Notes: a model not told the origin generated them from the sequence alone. Shown: positions 1-8,649, numbered from the stretch's first letter. The stretch: DNA of 24,558 bases from Bacteroidales bacterium (GCA_017471085.1 JAFUWW010000089.1:1-24558); one strand, 5' to 3'. Made by a program: numbers and translations.

Positions 1-39
1 ATGGGCCTCACCTGGAGGTTCAAGATCTACAATCGCTAG
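1..39 (+). CDS. possible 3' end of an upstream gene (partial)
   Basis: A reading frame open from the first base ends in TAG at 37-39 and encodes the tail [11 protein letters not shown]. Alternating aromatic/hydrophobic and polar residues would suit a terminal beta strand of an outer-membrane protein, but twelve residues cannot prove this. The stop shares the palindrome CTAG with the stop of the convergent gene on the minus strand, a tight junction like others in this window. The ATG at base 1 is probably an internal Met or chance. Confidence is low because the body of the gene lies outside the window. Confidence 0.25.
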   Translation: MGLTWRFKIYNR

Positions 40-1298
40 TTTTTAAGCAGCGACACGGCCTTCTCCACGTCCTTCTCTTCCACCACCAGGGAGATGCTCA
101 GTTCTTCTCCACCCTGGGCCGATGCGATGATATTGATGCCTGCGGAGCCCAGTGCGCCGAACACCTGGCCGGAAGTGCCGGGGAGGTTGCGCATGCGGCT
201 GCCGAAAACCGTGACGATGCCCACTTCCTTGTTGAGCACCACCACATCGTCCAGCGGGAGCAGCGGATTGTCTCTGAAAAGGCTCTGAAGCGCATTCTGC
301 GTGCGTTCTTTATCTTCGGTCCTAACGGCGAAACTGATGCTGTATTCGGACGATGTCTGGGCGATGAAGCGGACATTCACCCCTTCCTTGGCCAGGCAGG
401 AGAAAATAGAGGAGGACATGCCCACCCTGCCCAGCAGGCCGGTACCGTAGACCGTGACCAGCGTAAGGTCTTTGTCCCAGATGACATCACGCTTGTGGGC
501 GGAACCGGTGGAAATGATGGTTCCTTCGAAGGCGGCGTCCGTGATGTCTTTCACCAGGATGGGAATTTCCGCATTCTTCGCAGGCCAGATGGCGCTGGAA
601 GCAAAAGGCGCATGGGAGGCCGATGCGCAGAAGTGCGCTGCCTCGTCGTAAGTCATGGCAGGGATGCCTTCGATTCCCTTTCCTTCGATATAGAAAACGA
701 TGCTTTCCGCCTTGAGGGTCGCGCCGATCAGGGAGGCCATCAGGTGGGAGCCGTCCTTGCCCACCCGCACCACATAGCCGGAATCCAGCAGGCCGTAACC
801 GCCGGAGATGACCATGGAGCCTTCTGCAGCGACACGCGCACGGATCTGCTCCTGGGAACGGATCCAGTCGAAATGCTGCACGCCCCGGCCGTCCTCATGG
901 CAAAGCATGAGTTCCGTGCCGTCAACCAGGACGCCGCCGACACGGTCGTTCACCGCCTCTGCGCAGAGACGGGCGCAACGGGCCATCACATAGTCCTGGA
1001 TGGCGATTTTGGAGGCCATCACATACATGCCTTCCCGCAGATAGGCCGATATGGAATCGATGATCTGGGCGGCCTTTTCCTGATAGGCGGGAGAATCCGA
1101 CAAAGCCCGGAAATAGGACCTGACCTGTTCTATTTCTTCGGCGGCGGACTTCTTTTCCAGGATGGTTTTCCGGATGGCTTCCCGCAATATGTTCTCAATT
1201 TGTTTCTCCGGCCGGACAACGGCCACGATACCCTTGCCGCACTGGGCGGCAATCTGCCGGATCGTATCCTGCTTCAGCAAAAAAGACTTGACTATCAT
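36..1298 (-). CDS. aspartokinase-like protein with tandem ACT domains, probably catalytically inactive
   Basis: This 420-residue protein has the layout of a monofunctional aspartate kinase: an amino-acid-kinase domain (about 1-265) and two ACT domains (about 278-343 and 357-420). The family phosphorylates aspartate at the head of the Lys/Thr/Met pathway, and the ACT pair binds feedback amino acids. The ACT domains are well kept ([14 protein letters not shown], then [11 protein letters not shown]). The kinase domain is not. The N-terminal KFGGTS signature is replaced by VKSFLLKQ. The GRGGSD motif of the nucleotide site reads GKDGSH at 180-185. The WTDVDG-type motif and its following ATP-site loop are replaced or shortened around 201-215. 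The GERLSA-type helix reads GMYVMAS. I infer an ACT-bearing pseudokinase or a much-diverged enzyme. It starts at ATG 1298, 14-20 bases downstream of a consensus promoter. The reading frame is intact, so it is not a simple pseudogene. Confidence 0.8.
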   Translation of the reverse strand: MIVKSFLLKQDTIRQIAAQCGKGIVAVVRPEKQIENILREAIRKTILEKKSAAEEIEQVRSYFRALSDSPAYQEKAAQIIDSISAYLREGMYVMASKIAIQDYVMARCARLCAEAVNDRVGGVLVDGTELMLCHEDGRGVQHFDWIRSQEQIRARVAAEGSMVISGGYGLLDSGYVVRVGKDGSHLMASLIGATLKAESIVFYIEGKGIEGIPAMTYDEAAHFCASASHAPFASSAIWPAKNAEIPILVKDITDAAFEGTIISTGSAHKRDVIWDKDLTLVTVYGTGLLGRVGMSSSIFSCLAKEGVNVRFIAQTSSEYSISFAVRTEDKERTQNALQSLFRDNPLLPLDDVVVLNKEVGIVTVFGSRMRNLPGTSGQVFGALGSAGINIIASAQGGEELSISLVVEEKDVEKAVSLLKN

Positions 1299-1318
1299 CG
1301 TTCAGGTTATTTATGGGT

Positions 1319-1349
1319 CAAAGTTACAAAGTTTCCTCAATAAAGCCAA
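1319..1349 (-). promoter_or_regulatory. Bacteroidota-type promoter of the aspartokinase-like gene
   Basis: On the minus strand there is TTG (1349-1347), 20 bases, then TAACTTTG (1326-1319), a full match to TAnnTTTG. Transcription would start near 1312, about 14 bases before the ATG at 1298. It lies back to back with, and partly overlaps, the region used by the divergent recQ promoter. Confidence 0.6.
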
Positions 1350-1368
1350 TTATCTTGAAAACATTTCG

Positions 1369-1376
1369 TATATTTG
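1369..1376 (+). promoter_or_regulatory. candidate -7 element of recQ
   Basis: TATATTTG matches TAnnTTTG, but no TTG lies at the expected -33 distance. A start 5-8 bases downstream would fall on or next to the recQ ATG at 1382, giving a leaderless or nearly leaderless mRNA. The element also falls just inside the region used by the divergent promoter. Confidence 0.4.
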
Positions 1377-1381
1377 ACCTG

Positions 1382-3244
1382 ATGACACCGCTTGAGGCAC
1401 TGAAGAAATACTGGGGCCACGAAAGTTTCCGTCCCATGCAGGAAGAAATCATCCGAGAAGCCCTGGATGGTAAGGACGTTCTGGCCATCCTTCCCACCGG
1501 CGGCGGCAAGTCGGTGTGTTTTCAGGTACCGGCACTGCTGAAAGACGGCATCGCCCTGGTGGTCACCCCCCTTATCGCCCTCATGAAAGACCAGGTGCAG
1601 AATCTGGAAGAAAGGGGCATCCGGGCCATCGCGGTCCATGCCGGCATGGACCGCCGCCAGGTAGACCTGGCCCTGAACAATGCCGCCTACGGCGATTTCA
1701 AATTCCTGTACCTGTCGCCGGAGCGCCTCAAGACACAGCTTTTCCGGAGCTATCTCTCCGTCCTGAACATCTCCTATATCGTCGTGGACGAGGCGCACTG
1801 CATCTCCCAGTGGGGCTATGACTTCCGTCCGGACTACCTGGAAATCGGCCAGCTCCGGGAACGGGTGGACGCCCCGGTCATCGCCCTTACGGCCACCGCC
1901 ACACCGGATGTGGCCGGGGACATCATGGACCGTCTCCGGTTCAAGGAACCGAACCTGCTCAAATCCGGCTTCGAACGTCCGAACCTGAGTTACATCGTCC
2001 GCAAGACGGAAGACAAACTGGGGCAGATCAGAAGCGTCTGCGAAGGGGTTCCCGGCACCGGCATCGTCTATGTGAGAAGCCGCAGCAGGGCGGAGGAAAT
2101 CGCCGCCGCACTCCGCCAGGCCGGCATCCAGGCCGACCACTACCACGCCGGGCTGGGCGGCAGCCTGCGCTCGCAGAAACAGGAGCAGTGGAAAAGCGGG
2201 CACACCCGCGTGATGGTATGCACCAACGCCTTCGGAATGGGCATCGACAAGGCCGATGTGCGCTTCGTGGTACACTCGGACCTGCCGGACAGCCCGGAAG
2301 CCTATTTCCAGGAAGCCGGACGCGCCGGGCGGGACGGGAAGCCCTCCTGGGCCGTTCTCCTGTGGAACGGGACGGACATCCGCCGCCTCAAACAGATCGA
2401 GCAGGTCTCCTTCCCGTCGCTGGATTTCATTGAAGATATTTACGAGAAGCTGCACATTTTCTTCGAAATCCCCTACGACACGGGCATGGGCCGGATGCTC
2501 AAGTTCGACCTCGCAGCCTTCTGCCAGCGGTTCCGCCTGCAGTCCTCCCCCGCCTGGTACGCCATCAAATATATCGAGCGGGAAGGCCACTGGAGCATTT
2601 CGGAAGACATGGACATCCAGACCCGGATCAGGATCGACGTGGACAGGACCGCCCTGTACGGCATCGACCTGCCGGGCAAGGAAATGCCGGGCCTGCTGGA
2701 ACAGCTCATGAGAAGCTATACGGGCATCTTCTCCAACGTCACCCCCATCGACGAGGAATTCATCGCCGGGAAATGCGGGATATCGGTCCCCCACCTCAGG
2801 GAACTGCTTTACCAGCTGAGCGTCAACCATATCATCCGGTACATTCCGGCCGACCACGCCACGGTCATCTGCCTGCAGCACCCGCGCCTGCACCCCGGCG
2901 ACGTGCAGCTTACTCCCAAACGCCACAAGATGCTGCGGGAGGCCTACGGAAAACGGATGACCACCATGACGGAATTCGTGGAAGAGGAAACGGAGTGCCG
3001 GTCGCAGTTCCTCCTCCGCTACTTCGGCCAGGAAACATCGGCCCCGTGCGGAAAATGCGACATCTGCCGGAGGGCCGCCCGGGGGGAGAATCTGGAAAGA
3101 CAGCTCAGGGAATTCATTGCGGCCCGGGATGGCCGATATTCCCTGCAGGACCTCCGGAAAGCCTTCGGCCCGGCGGAAGACCGCTGGACAGGAATCCTCA
3201 GGACGCTGATCGACCAGGGCGAAGTTCCGCCTTATTTACAATAA
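1382..3244 (+). CDS. recQ: ATP-dependent DNA helicase RecQ
   Basis: This 620-residue superfamily 2 DNA helicase unwinds DNA 3' to 5' in recombination and fork repair. Visible landmarks are Walker A TGGGKS (about 39-44), the DEAH box (136-139) followed by [11 protein letters not shown], the TATATP motif, and motif VI in the segment [11 protein letters not shown] (about 309-318). The RecQ zinc site has four cysteines at 539, 556, 559 and 562, the normal Cx16Cx2Cx2C spacing. A winged-helix region precedes a short tail, and no HRDC domain is evident, so it is the shorter RecQ form. I choose ATG 1382 ([12 protein letters not shown]) over the in-frame ATG at 1313, because homologues begin this way and the extension overlaps the divergent promoter. 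The stop codon lies inside a 16-base palindrome at the next promoter. Confidence 0.95.
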   Translation: MTPLEALKKYWGHESFRPMQEEIIREALDGKDVLAILPTGGGKSVCFQVPALLKDGIALVVTPLIALMKDQVQNLEERGIRAIAVHAGMDRRQVDLALNNAAYGDFKFLYLSPERLKTQLFRSYLSVLNISYIVVDEAHCISQWGYDFRPDYLEIGQLRERVDAPVIALTATATPDVAGDIMDRLRFKEPNLLKSGFERPNLSYIVRKTEDKLGQIRSVCEGVPGTGIVYVRSRSRAEEIAAALRQAGIQADHYHAGLGGSLRSQKQEQWKSGHTRVMVCTNAFGMGIDKADVRFVVHSDLPDSPEAYFQEAGRAGRDGKPSWAVLLWNGTDIRRLKQIEQVSFPSLDFIEDIYEKLHIFFEIPYDTGMGRMLKFDLAAFCQRFRLQSSPAWYAIKYIEREGHWSISEDMDIQTRIRIDVDRTALYGIDLPGKEMPGLLEQLMRSYTGIFSNVTPIDEEFIAGKCGISVPHLRELLYQLSVNHIIRYIPADHATVICLQHPRLHPGDVQLTPKRHKMLREAYGKRMTTMTEFVEEETECRSQFLLRYFGQETSAPCGKCDICRRAARGENLERQLREFIAARDGRYSLQDLRKAFGPAEDRWTGILRTLIDQGEVPPYLQ

Positions 3245-3252
3245 TTATTGTA
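3237..3252. repeat. perfect 16-base palindrome TACAATAATTATTGTA at the MATE promoter
   Basis: The palindrome spans the recQ stop codon (3242-3244) and touches the first two bases of the -7 element of the MATE gene. Its core decamer AATAATTATT recurs at 18948-18957 in the spacer of the his promoter. It could be an operator, or simply AT-rich promoter DNA. No T-run follows, so it is not a normal terminator. Confidence 0.5.
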
Positions 3253-3258
3253 TCTTTG
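3251..3258 (+). promoter_or_regulatory. -7 element of the MATE transporter gene
   Basis: TATCTTTG matches TAnnTTTG and lies 20 bases before the ATG at 3279. No clear TTG sits 19-21 bases upstream, where recQ coding sequence runs. Confidence 0.5.
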
Positions 3259-3278
3259 CAGCCGGAAAAAACGGCACG

Positions 3279-4646
3279 ATGGGAAGCACGAAAGACATAT
3301 TGCTGGGACGCATCCGCTCCGGAGAGCCGCTGAGCCTGGGCCAGCGGCTGCGCCTTTGCCTGATGCTCAGCTATCCGGCCATCCTGGCGCAGCTCTCGTC
3401 CGTGATGATGCAGTATATCGACACCTCCATGGTGGGCCATCTGGGTCCGGAGGCGGGCGCTTCCATCGGCCTGGTTTCCACCTGCCTGTGGCTCATGGGC
3501 GGTTTCGGGATGGCCGCGACCAGCGGTTTTTCCGTACAGGTGGCGCACCATATCGGCGGCAACGACTTCCGCGGAGCGCGGGACATCCTCCGCCAGGCCC
3601 TGGTCTGTGTGCTGGGTTTCAGCGGGGTCATCGCCCTTCTGGGAATCTCCGTTTCGCAGCAGCTGCCCTTCTGGCTGGGCGGCGGTGAAGACATCGCAGC
3701 CGACGCTTCCAAGTATTTCCTCATCATGTCGCTGTTCATGCCGGCCATGCTGCTGGACTGGATGTGTGCGGCCATGCTGCAGGCCAGCGGCAACATGAAA
3801 GTGCCCAGCATCCTGAGCATCGGCATGTGCCTGATGGACGTGGCCTTCAACTACCTGTTCATCTATGTGCTGGACATGGGCGTAGTGGGAGCGGCCCTCG
3901 GCAGCGGCCTGGCGGAGGTCATCACCGGCCTCCTCATGTTCTCTTTCCTGGCTTTCCGCTCTCCCGAACTCAGGCTCAACCACGAGCGCGGCAGCTACCG
4001 CCCCACGGAACCCGTCATCCGGAAGGCCCTGAATATCAGCGGCCCCATGGCGCTGCAGAACGTCCTCATGCGTGGCGGATACATTGCCGCCACCGTCATC
4101 GTCGCCCCGCTCGGAACCATCGCCATCGCAGCCAATTCCTTCGCTATCACGGCAGAGAGCCTCTGTTATATGCCCGGCGCCGGCATTGCCGATGCGGCCA
4201 CCACCCTGGTGGGCCAGTCCATCGGGGCGCGCAGGAAAGAGCTGGCCCGGCAGTTCGCCTGGATCAACACCCTCATGGCCATGGGCATCATGGGATTCCT
4301 GGCCATCCTCATGTATATTTTCGCTCCGCAGATGATGGGGCTGCTGTCGCCCGATGCGGCCGTGATCGACCTGGGAGCCCGGGTGCTCCGGATAGAGGCA
4401 TTCGCGGAACTGGGCTATGCCGCCGCCATGGTAGCCTACGGCGCCTGCGTGGGTGCGGGAGACACCAAGTGGCCCAGCATCATGAATTTCGGGTCGATGT
4501 GGGTGGTGCGCATCATTCCCGCCATCTTCCTCACGAGGATGTACGGGCTGGTGGGATTCTGGATCTGCATGGCGGTGGAACTCACCTTCAGAGGCGCCAT
4601 CTTCCTGGTACGCCTTCACCGCGGACGCTGGCTCAACGCCGCGTAA
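3279..4646 (+). CDS. MATE family efflux transporter
   Basis: This 455-residue polytopic inner-membrane protein belongs to the multidrug and toxic compound extrusion family, which exports organic cations or metabolites using Na+ or H+ gradients. About twelve hydrophobic segments are seen in two similar halves. Family-like stretches include the first helix PAILAQLSSVMMQYIDTSMV and the repeat-type segment GAGIADAATTLVGQSIGA in the second half. Length is normal for the family. The gene has its own -7 element and starts 34 bases after recQ. Its TAA is immediately followed by the stop codon of the convergent hydrolase gene, with no base between them. The substrate cannot be told from sequence. Confidence 0.93.
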   Translation: MGSTKDILLGRIRSGEPLSLGQRLRLCLMLSYPAILAQLSSVMMQYIDTSMVGHLGPEAGASIGLVSTCLWLMGGFGMAATSGFSVQVAHHIGGNDFRGARDILRQALVCVLGFSGVIALLGISVSQQLPFWLGGGEDIAADASKYFLIMSLFMPAMLLDWMCAAMLQASGNMKVPSILSIGMCLMDVAFNYLFIYVLDMGVVGAALGSGLAEVITGLLMFSFLAFRSPELRLNHERGSYRPTEPVIRKALNISGPMALQNVLMRGGYIAATVIVAPLGTIAIAANSFAITAESLCYMPGAGIADAATTLVGQSIGARRKELARQFAWINTLMAMGIMGFLAILMYIFAPQMMGLLSPDAAVIDLGARVLRIEAFAELGYAAAMVAYGACVGAGDTKWPSIMNFGSMWVVRIIPAIFLTRMYGLVGFWICMAVELTFRGAIFLVRLHRGRWLNAA

Positions 4647-5444
4647 TTACAGAGAAAGCAACGGAGAAGCTTCGCCCCGGCGGAGCACCCTGAGGCCGAT
4701 GGTGCCCGGTTTTACGCCGGCGGCCGAAAGAGCCGCACTGGTGCAGTCGTAAGCCAGCTGCGGCGTGTTGTTGTTACCGCTCAGGTGACACAGGAAGATG
4801 TTGTCGAGACCGGGATGAAGGAGCCTCACCACCGCCTCGGCGCAGTCTTCGTTGGACAGATGTCCGTTTCCATGGAAAATCCTGTCTTTCAATTCCTGCG
4901 GATAACTGCCGTTCAGCAGCATTTCCTGGTCGAAGTTGGACTCGATCACCAGCGTCGTCGCCAATGCTCCCCATTTCATGGCTTCCTCGGTCACATGGCC
5001 CAGGTCGGTCATCAGCACGAACAGCTGTTCCCCGCAACGGATGGCGTACCCTACGCACTGGGTGGCATCGTGCGGGACTTCGAAATACTGCACGTCGAAA
5101 TCTGGCGTCACCGGATTCCAGACTCCTCTGGCCAGATCCTGCCGGCAACTGCCAATCCATTCCTTCGTGAAAGGATGCTTCAGCAAGGCGCCGTGAAGGA
5201 GAGGCGTCGTCCACACCGGAACGGAAATGCGCTTGCAGAAAGAGCCCAGGCTGCGGATATGGTCGCCGTGGTCGTGGGTGACCAGGATGGCGCTGATGCG
5301 GTCCATGCCCAGTCCGACGGCCTCCATCTCCTTTTTTACCCGGCGGAGACTGACTCCAGCATCTATCAGGATGCCGGACGAGGGGCCCAGCAGAAGGGAA
5401 CAGTTTCCGCAGCTGCCGCTGGAGAAGCTGATGAATCGCATCAT
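4647..5444 (-). CDS. metallo-beta-lactamase-fold hydrolase, YycJ/WalJ-like
   Basis: This 265-residue cytoplasmic hydrolase has the metallo-beta-lactamase fold. The metal-binding signature HxHxDH appears as THDHGDH at about 56-62, after the family-like N-terminus RFISFSSGSCGNCSLL. Further metal ligands are likely the His in EVPHDATQC and the Asp in LMTDLGHV. Closest known relatives are the YycJ/WalJ group, linked to cell-wall or DNA-end processing in Firmicutes. The role here is inferred only. I start at the ATG at 5444, because it overlaps the stop of the upstream TPR gene as ATGA and gives the usual N-terminus. An in-frame ATG at 5465 would add seven residues inside the upstream gene. The overlap implies translational coupling. 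Confidence 0.88.
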   Translation of the reverse strand: MMRFISFSSGSCGNCSLLLGPSSGILIDAGVSLRRVKKEMEAVGLGMDRISAILVTHDHGDHIRSLGSFCKRISVPVWTTPLLHGALLKHPFTKEWIGSCRQDLARGVWNPVTPDFDVQYFEVPHDATQCVGYAIRCGEQLFVLMTDLGHVTEEAMKWGALATTLVIESNFDQEMLLNGSYPQELKDRIFHGNGHLSNEDCAEAVVRLLHPGLDNIFLCHLSGNNNTPQLAYDCTSAALSAAGVKPGTIGLRVLRRGEASPLLSL

Positions 5445-7426
5445 AACTGCTCCTCCTCCTTGCAATAACGGGCTATGGCCGGATAGGCGGCGTCTACGCC
5501 CAATTCCCCTGCGCGGGACAGGTCGATACAGCCTTTCTCCTTGTCTTTCAGATAAATGAGCACCAAGGCGCGGTTGAAGTAGGCATCGGCCATCCAGGGA
5601 TACAGCTGGATGGCTTTGTCGTAGCTGTCGATCGCTTCCACGAAACGGGAACTGAGGACATACAGATTGCCCAGGTTGAACTGGATGTACGGGAAGGAGG
5701 GCAGCTGGGCGGCGGCGGCCTCCATGTCGGCGAGAGCCTCTGAATAGTCGTATTCCTGCGTGACCTGCTCGCGCACGCGGGCGCGGGTGTTGCGCTGGTC
5801 GTCCATGGTGAGCGTCTGCACGTTGGATTCAAAGGAGGCGATGAACTCGATCATCTCGGCGCGGAGCACGCCCCGGTTCATCAGGTAGAACGCTTTGTAA
5901 TAAGGATCGTAGGCCCCGGAATCCTTCGATTCCGCCGAAGCCGTGAACAGCTGAAGGGCCTGGGAGTACTGCCGTTTCCCCAATTCCTGCAGCCCCTTCA
6001 GGAACAGGCCGGAAGGGCCGCTGCCGGGATCGGCGTCCAGCAGGGACTGTGACGGCGTCTCGTCCTTGGAGGAGGTGACCACCACGGGCAAAGGAAGCGA
6101 TGCGGTGAACTGTTCCAGCAGGCGGTTTTCGTACTTGTGCTCCAGGGCGTAGTTGGTGAGGTCTGCCTTGTCCGTAAGGGCGAACCGGTAGAGCGGCTTC
6201 AGGTTGATGTCTACGTCGCGGTGACGGAGCATCTCGTCTTCGAAGCCGGATCGGGCGAAATCGGCGTCCAGGGCCAGCAGGCTGCTGTATTTCTTGGTGG
6301 TATCGGCGAAATCGGCCCCCGCCGCAGTGGAACTGCGGTATTCGGCGACCTTGCGCTGCGCAATCCGGTAGTCTTCGCGGGAGGCACGCGTCATGCCCAT
6401 CTGCAGTTCTACATAAGCGCGGTTCTGGTAGGCCTTGGCAAAGTCCGGATACAGCTCGATGGCTTTGTTGTAATCGGCCAGGGCATCGTCCCATCTTTGC
6501 ATGTCGATGAAGAAGCCGGCCCGGTTGAAGTATGCCAGCACGTTGCCGGGATTGATGGCGATTACGCGGTCCATATCCGAGAGTGCCGCCTGGTAATCCC
6601 CGACCTGGGCCGACAGGAGGCTCCGGTTGTACAGGGTGAGGGCGTTGCCGGGTTCATAGTCCAGCACTTTGTTCAGGTCGGCCATGGCAGCGTTCAGATT
6701 GCCCAGCTCGGAATGGACCAGGGCGCGCTGGAAATAGGCCAGCGTCATGGTGGAATCCAGTTCTACGGCCCGGTTGTAATCGCTCATGGCTTCATCGTAA
6801 GAGCCCCGGGACGCCTTCAGGCCGCCCCTCCGGATATAGCCTTCCGGTTCGAACCGGTCCAGTTTGATGGCTTTGTCGTAATCCTGCAGGGCTTTGAGCG
6901 TATCGCCCAGGAAAAGATAGGAAGCGCCGCGGTTCAGGTAGGTGGAAGGGTCCTTGGGCTCCTGGCGGATGTATTTGTCAAAATCGGCGATAGCCCTCTC
7001 GAACTGGCGGCTCAGGAAATAGGTGACACCCCGCGTGAAATACAGGCCGGACGACCCGGGACGGAGCCGGATGGCTTCCGCCAGATCTTTCAGGGCGGAA
7101 TCGTAGTCGCCGGAACGGCTTTCCGTGATGGCCCGGTAATGGTATCCGGAGGTGAAAACAGGATTGAGCCGGACAGCTGTGGAGAAATCGGCCCTGGCAC
7201 CGCGGATATCTCCAAGGTTGTATTTGGCGATACCCCTGTAGAAGAAGGTCCAGTGGTCAGTAGAGTCCAGCTGGGCCAAGATGTTGAAATTGGCCAGCGC
7301 TTCGGTCAGGCGTCCGTCCTGCAGGGCGTTGCGCCCCCGGAAGGAGAAGACATCCTTGTCATACTGCGCCCTGGCCGTCAGGATGGCGGCCAGAAGCAGC
7401 AGAACTGTGAGCAATGTCTTTTTCAT
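5441..7426 (-). CDS. exported tetratricopeptide-repeat protein
   Basis: This 661-residue protein has a clear Sec signal peptide (MKKTLLTVLLLLAAILTARA, cleavage before QYDKD), so it should be periplasmic or secreted. The mature part starts with about ten consecutive TPR units to about residue 345 (helix pairs such as GDYDSALKDLAEAIRLRPGS). A less regular middle region of about 200 residues follows, then two more TPR units near 565-640 (the FNLGNLYVLSSRFVEAIDSY region). TPR arrays act as protein-protein scaffolds, and no enzymatic motif is seen. It is the first gene of a two-gene unit with the hydrolase, which overlaps its TGA stop. Many Bacteroidota carry such proteins without assigned function. 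Confidence 0.9.
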   Translation of the reverse strand: MKKTLLTVLLLLAAILTARAQYDKDVFSFRGRNALQDGRLTEALANFNILAQLDSTDHWTFFYRGIAKYNLGDIRGARADFSTAVRLNPVFTSGYHYRAITESRSGDYDSALKDLAEAIRLRPGSSGLYFTRGVTYFLSRQFERAIADFDKYIRQEPKDPSTYLNRGASYLFLGDTLKALQDYDKAIKLDRFEPEGYIRRGGLKASRGSYDEAMSDYNRAVELDSTMTLAYFQRALVHSELGNLNAAMADLNKVLDYEPGNALTLYNRSLLSAQVGDYQAALSDMDRVIAINPGNVLAYFNRAGFFIDMQRWDDALADYNKAIELYPDFAKAYQNRAYVELQMGMTRASREDYRIAQRKVAEYRSSTAAGADFADTTKKYSSLLALDADFARSGFEDEMLRHRDVDINLKPLYRFALTDKADLTNYALEHKYENRLLEQFTASLPLPVVVTSSKDETPSQSLLDADPGSGPSGLFLKGLQELGKRQYSQALQLFTASAESKDSGAYDPYYKAFYLMNRGVLRAEMIEFIASFESNVQTLTMDDQRNTRARVREQVTQEYDYSEALADMEAAAAQLPSFPYIQFNLGNLYVLSSRFVEAIDSYDKAIQLYPWMADAYFNRALVLIYLKDKEKGCIDLSRAGELGVDAAYPAIARYCKEEEQL

Positions 7427-7467
7427 AATCTTTCCTGCGCTGAATTTGCCAATTTCGCGCCAAAAAG

Positions 7468-7475
7468 CAAATTTA
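7468..7475 (-). promoter_or_regulatory. -7 element of the TPR gene
   Basis: Read on the minus strand the sequence is TAAATTTG, a full match to TAnnTTTG, 41 bases before the ATG at 7426. No TTG is seen at the expected -33 distance. Confidence 0.45.
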
Positions 7476-7494
7476 CGAAATAAATTGCGACTTA

Positions 7495-7525
7495 TTGCAG
7501 ATTACCCTGTTTTTCGTTAAATTCG
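7495..7525 (+). promoter_or_regulatory. candidate promoter of the M28-like gene
   Basis: TTG (7495-7497), 20 bases, then TAAATTCG (7518-7525), one mismatch from TAnnTTTG. The leader to the chosen ATG at 7624 would be about 90 bases. It is divergent from the TPR promoter in the same 197-base intergenic region. Confidence 0.4.
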
Positions 7526-7623
7526 TGGCGTTATTTAATGCATATTCTGACATTACCGGCCGCATTTTTCTCATGGGCATGTGGGTGCGGCCGGATCATT
7601 GCAAGCAATATGCCCAAAAGAGA

Positions 7624-8613
7624 ATGGCAAAGATAGTCGGCATATTTGTCTGTTTTGCACTGCTCGCAGGCTTCCCTGGCCTGTGCAAGGCCCTGCCGGA
7701 CGGCGGAGCGCCGGACCGGCCTGCCCGCATTACCGTGAGTACGCTCAATGCCGAAATGGTGCTGGACTCCCTCACGCTCCGCAGCCAGGTAGAGTACATG
7801 TGCGCTCCCTCGACAGGCGGCCGGGCGGCCGGGACCAAGGGGTCGCAGCGGGTCATCGGCTGGATCGGAGACCATTTCCAGACCTGGCACCTCAAAACCA
7901 TAGACGGCACCTTCTATCACGGATTCCGGACCGGGAAAGGGGCTTTCGCCCGCAATGTCATCGGCTATATCCCCGGCAGCCTGGAGCAGGAACGGTTCAT
8001 CGTGGTAATGGCTCATTTCGACAATCTGGGCACCCTGAACGGCACTTTTTATCCCGGGGCCGACAGCAACGCCTCCGGAGTGTCCGCCCTCCTGTCTCTG
8101 GCCAGGATGTTCGCAGAGATGCGCGACTGCGGAAAAACCTATTCCCACAGCCTGCTGCTGGTGGCGCTGGATGCCAAAGAGCAGGACCTGGCCGGATCCG
8201 CCGCCCTTCTCAGCCTTCTGGAGAAACATGGCATGCCCGTAGACCTGGTGGTAAACCTGGACCAGGTGGGGTCCGTGCTGGCTCCGCTGCACAAAAACCG
8301 GACAGATTACCTGATGATGCTCTGCGAAAAGAACGACGGCAACCGCCTCACGCTGGAACGGGCCAATGTCACTCCTGGGCTGGAGATGGACCTCGCTTTT
8401 GACTATTACGGGAGCAAGGACTTCACCAACCTGTTCTACCGCCGGGTAAGCGACCAGCGCGTCTTCCTGGAAAAAAGCATTCCGGCCGTGATGTTCACCT
8501 CCGGCATCACCCTCAACAACAACAAGACCTACGATACCCCCGAGACCCTCAATTACACCGTCCTGCAGAAGCGGGTACGGCTCATCTTCCACTTCCTGCA
8601 CCGCCTTCTGTAG
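7624..8613 (+). CDS. exported M28-family peptidase homologue with altered active site
   Basis: This 329-residue protein has a signal peptide (MAKIVGIFVCFALLAGFPGLCKA) and an M28 zinc-aminopeptidase fold. I use ATG 7624 because it opens this signal peptide. An in-frame frame upstream from 7495 lacks one. M28 enzymes need two zinc ions held by His, a bridging Asp, Glu, Asp and His, plus a catalytic Glu. Here the first His is present (AHFDNLG, H131). The bridging-Asp position in the G-A-x-D-N-x-S-G motif reads Ser (GADSNASG, S148). The catalytic Glu of the usual EE pair reads Lys (AKEQ, K185) although the ligand Glu remains (E186). Asp213 is present (NLDQVGS). The last His, usually in YHTP, reads Asp (YDTP, D304). 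I infer loss of normal peptidase chemistry and perhaps a binding role. It lies alone between two promoters. Confidence 0.85.
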   Translation: MAKIVGIFVCFALLAGFPGLCKALPDGGAPDRPARITVSTLNAEMVLDSLTLRSQVEYMCAPSTGGRAAGTKGSQRVIGWIGDHFQTWHLKTIDGTFYHGFRTGKGAFARNVIGYIPGSLEQERFIVVMAHFDNLGTLNGTFYPGADSNASGVSALLSLARMFAEMRDCGKTYSHSLLLVALDAKEQDLAGSAALLSLLEKHGMPVDLVVNLDQVGSVLAPLHKNRTDYLMMLCEKNDGNRLTLERANVTPGLEMDLAFDYYGSKDFTNLFYRRVSDQRVFLEKSIPAVMFTSGITLNNNKTYDTPETLNYTVLQKRVRLIFHFLHRLL

Positions 8614-8618
8614 ATAAC

Positions 8619-8649
8619 TTGACTTTTTCTGCAGATTTCCTTATATTTG
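8619..8649 (+). promoter_or_regulatory. promoter of the envelope operon
   Basis: TTG (8619-8621), 20 bases, TATATTTG (8642-8649): a full match to the Bacteroidota consensus in both elements. The predicted start near 8655 leaves a leader of about 13 bases before ATG 8668. It begins five bases after the stop of the preceding gene. Confidence 0.7.

Noticed and set aside
1337..2926. Long 529-codon open frame on the minus strand opposite recQ.
   Set aside because: Its product is Gly/Val/His-rich with no domain, and the opposite strand has an unmistakable RecQ. It is an antisense shadow of GC-rich coding DNA.
3198..4619. 473-codon minus-strand frame opposite the MATE gene.
   Set aside because: His/Asp/Gly/Gln-rich low-complexity product, no signal or domain. 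The MATE protein is clear on the plus strand.
7495..7623. N-terminal extension of the M28-like protein from an upstream start.
   Set aside because: The extension has no homology and puts the signal peptide inside the protein. ATG 7624 starts the signal peptide exactly.
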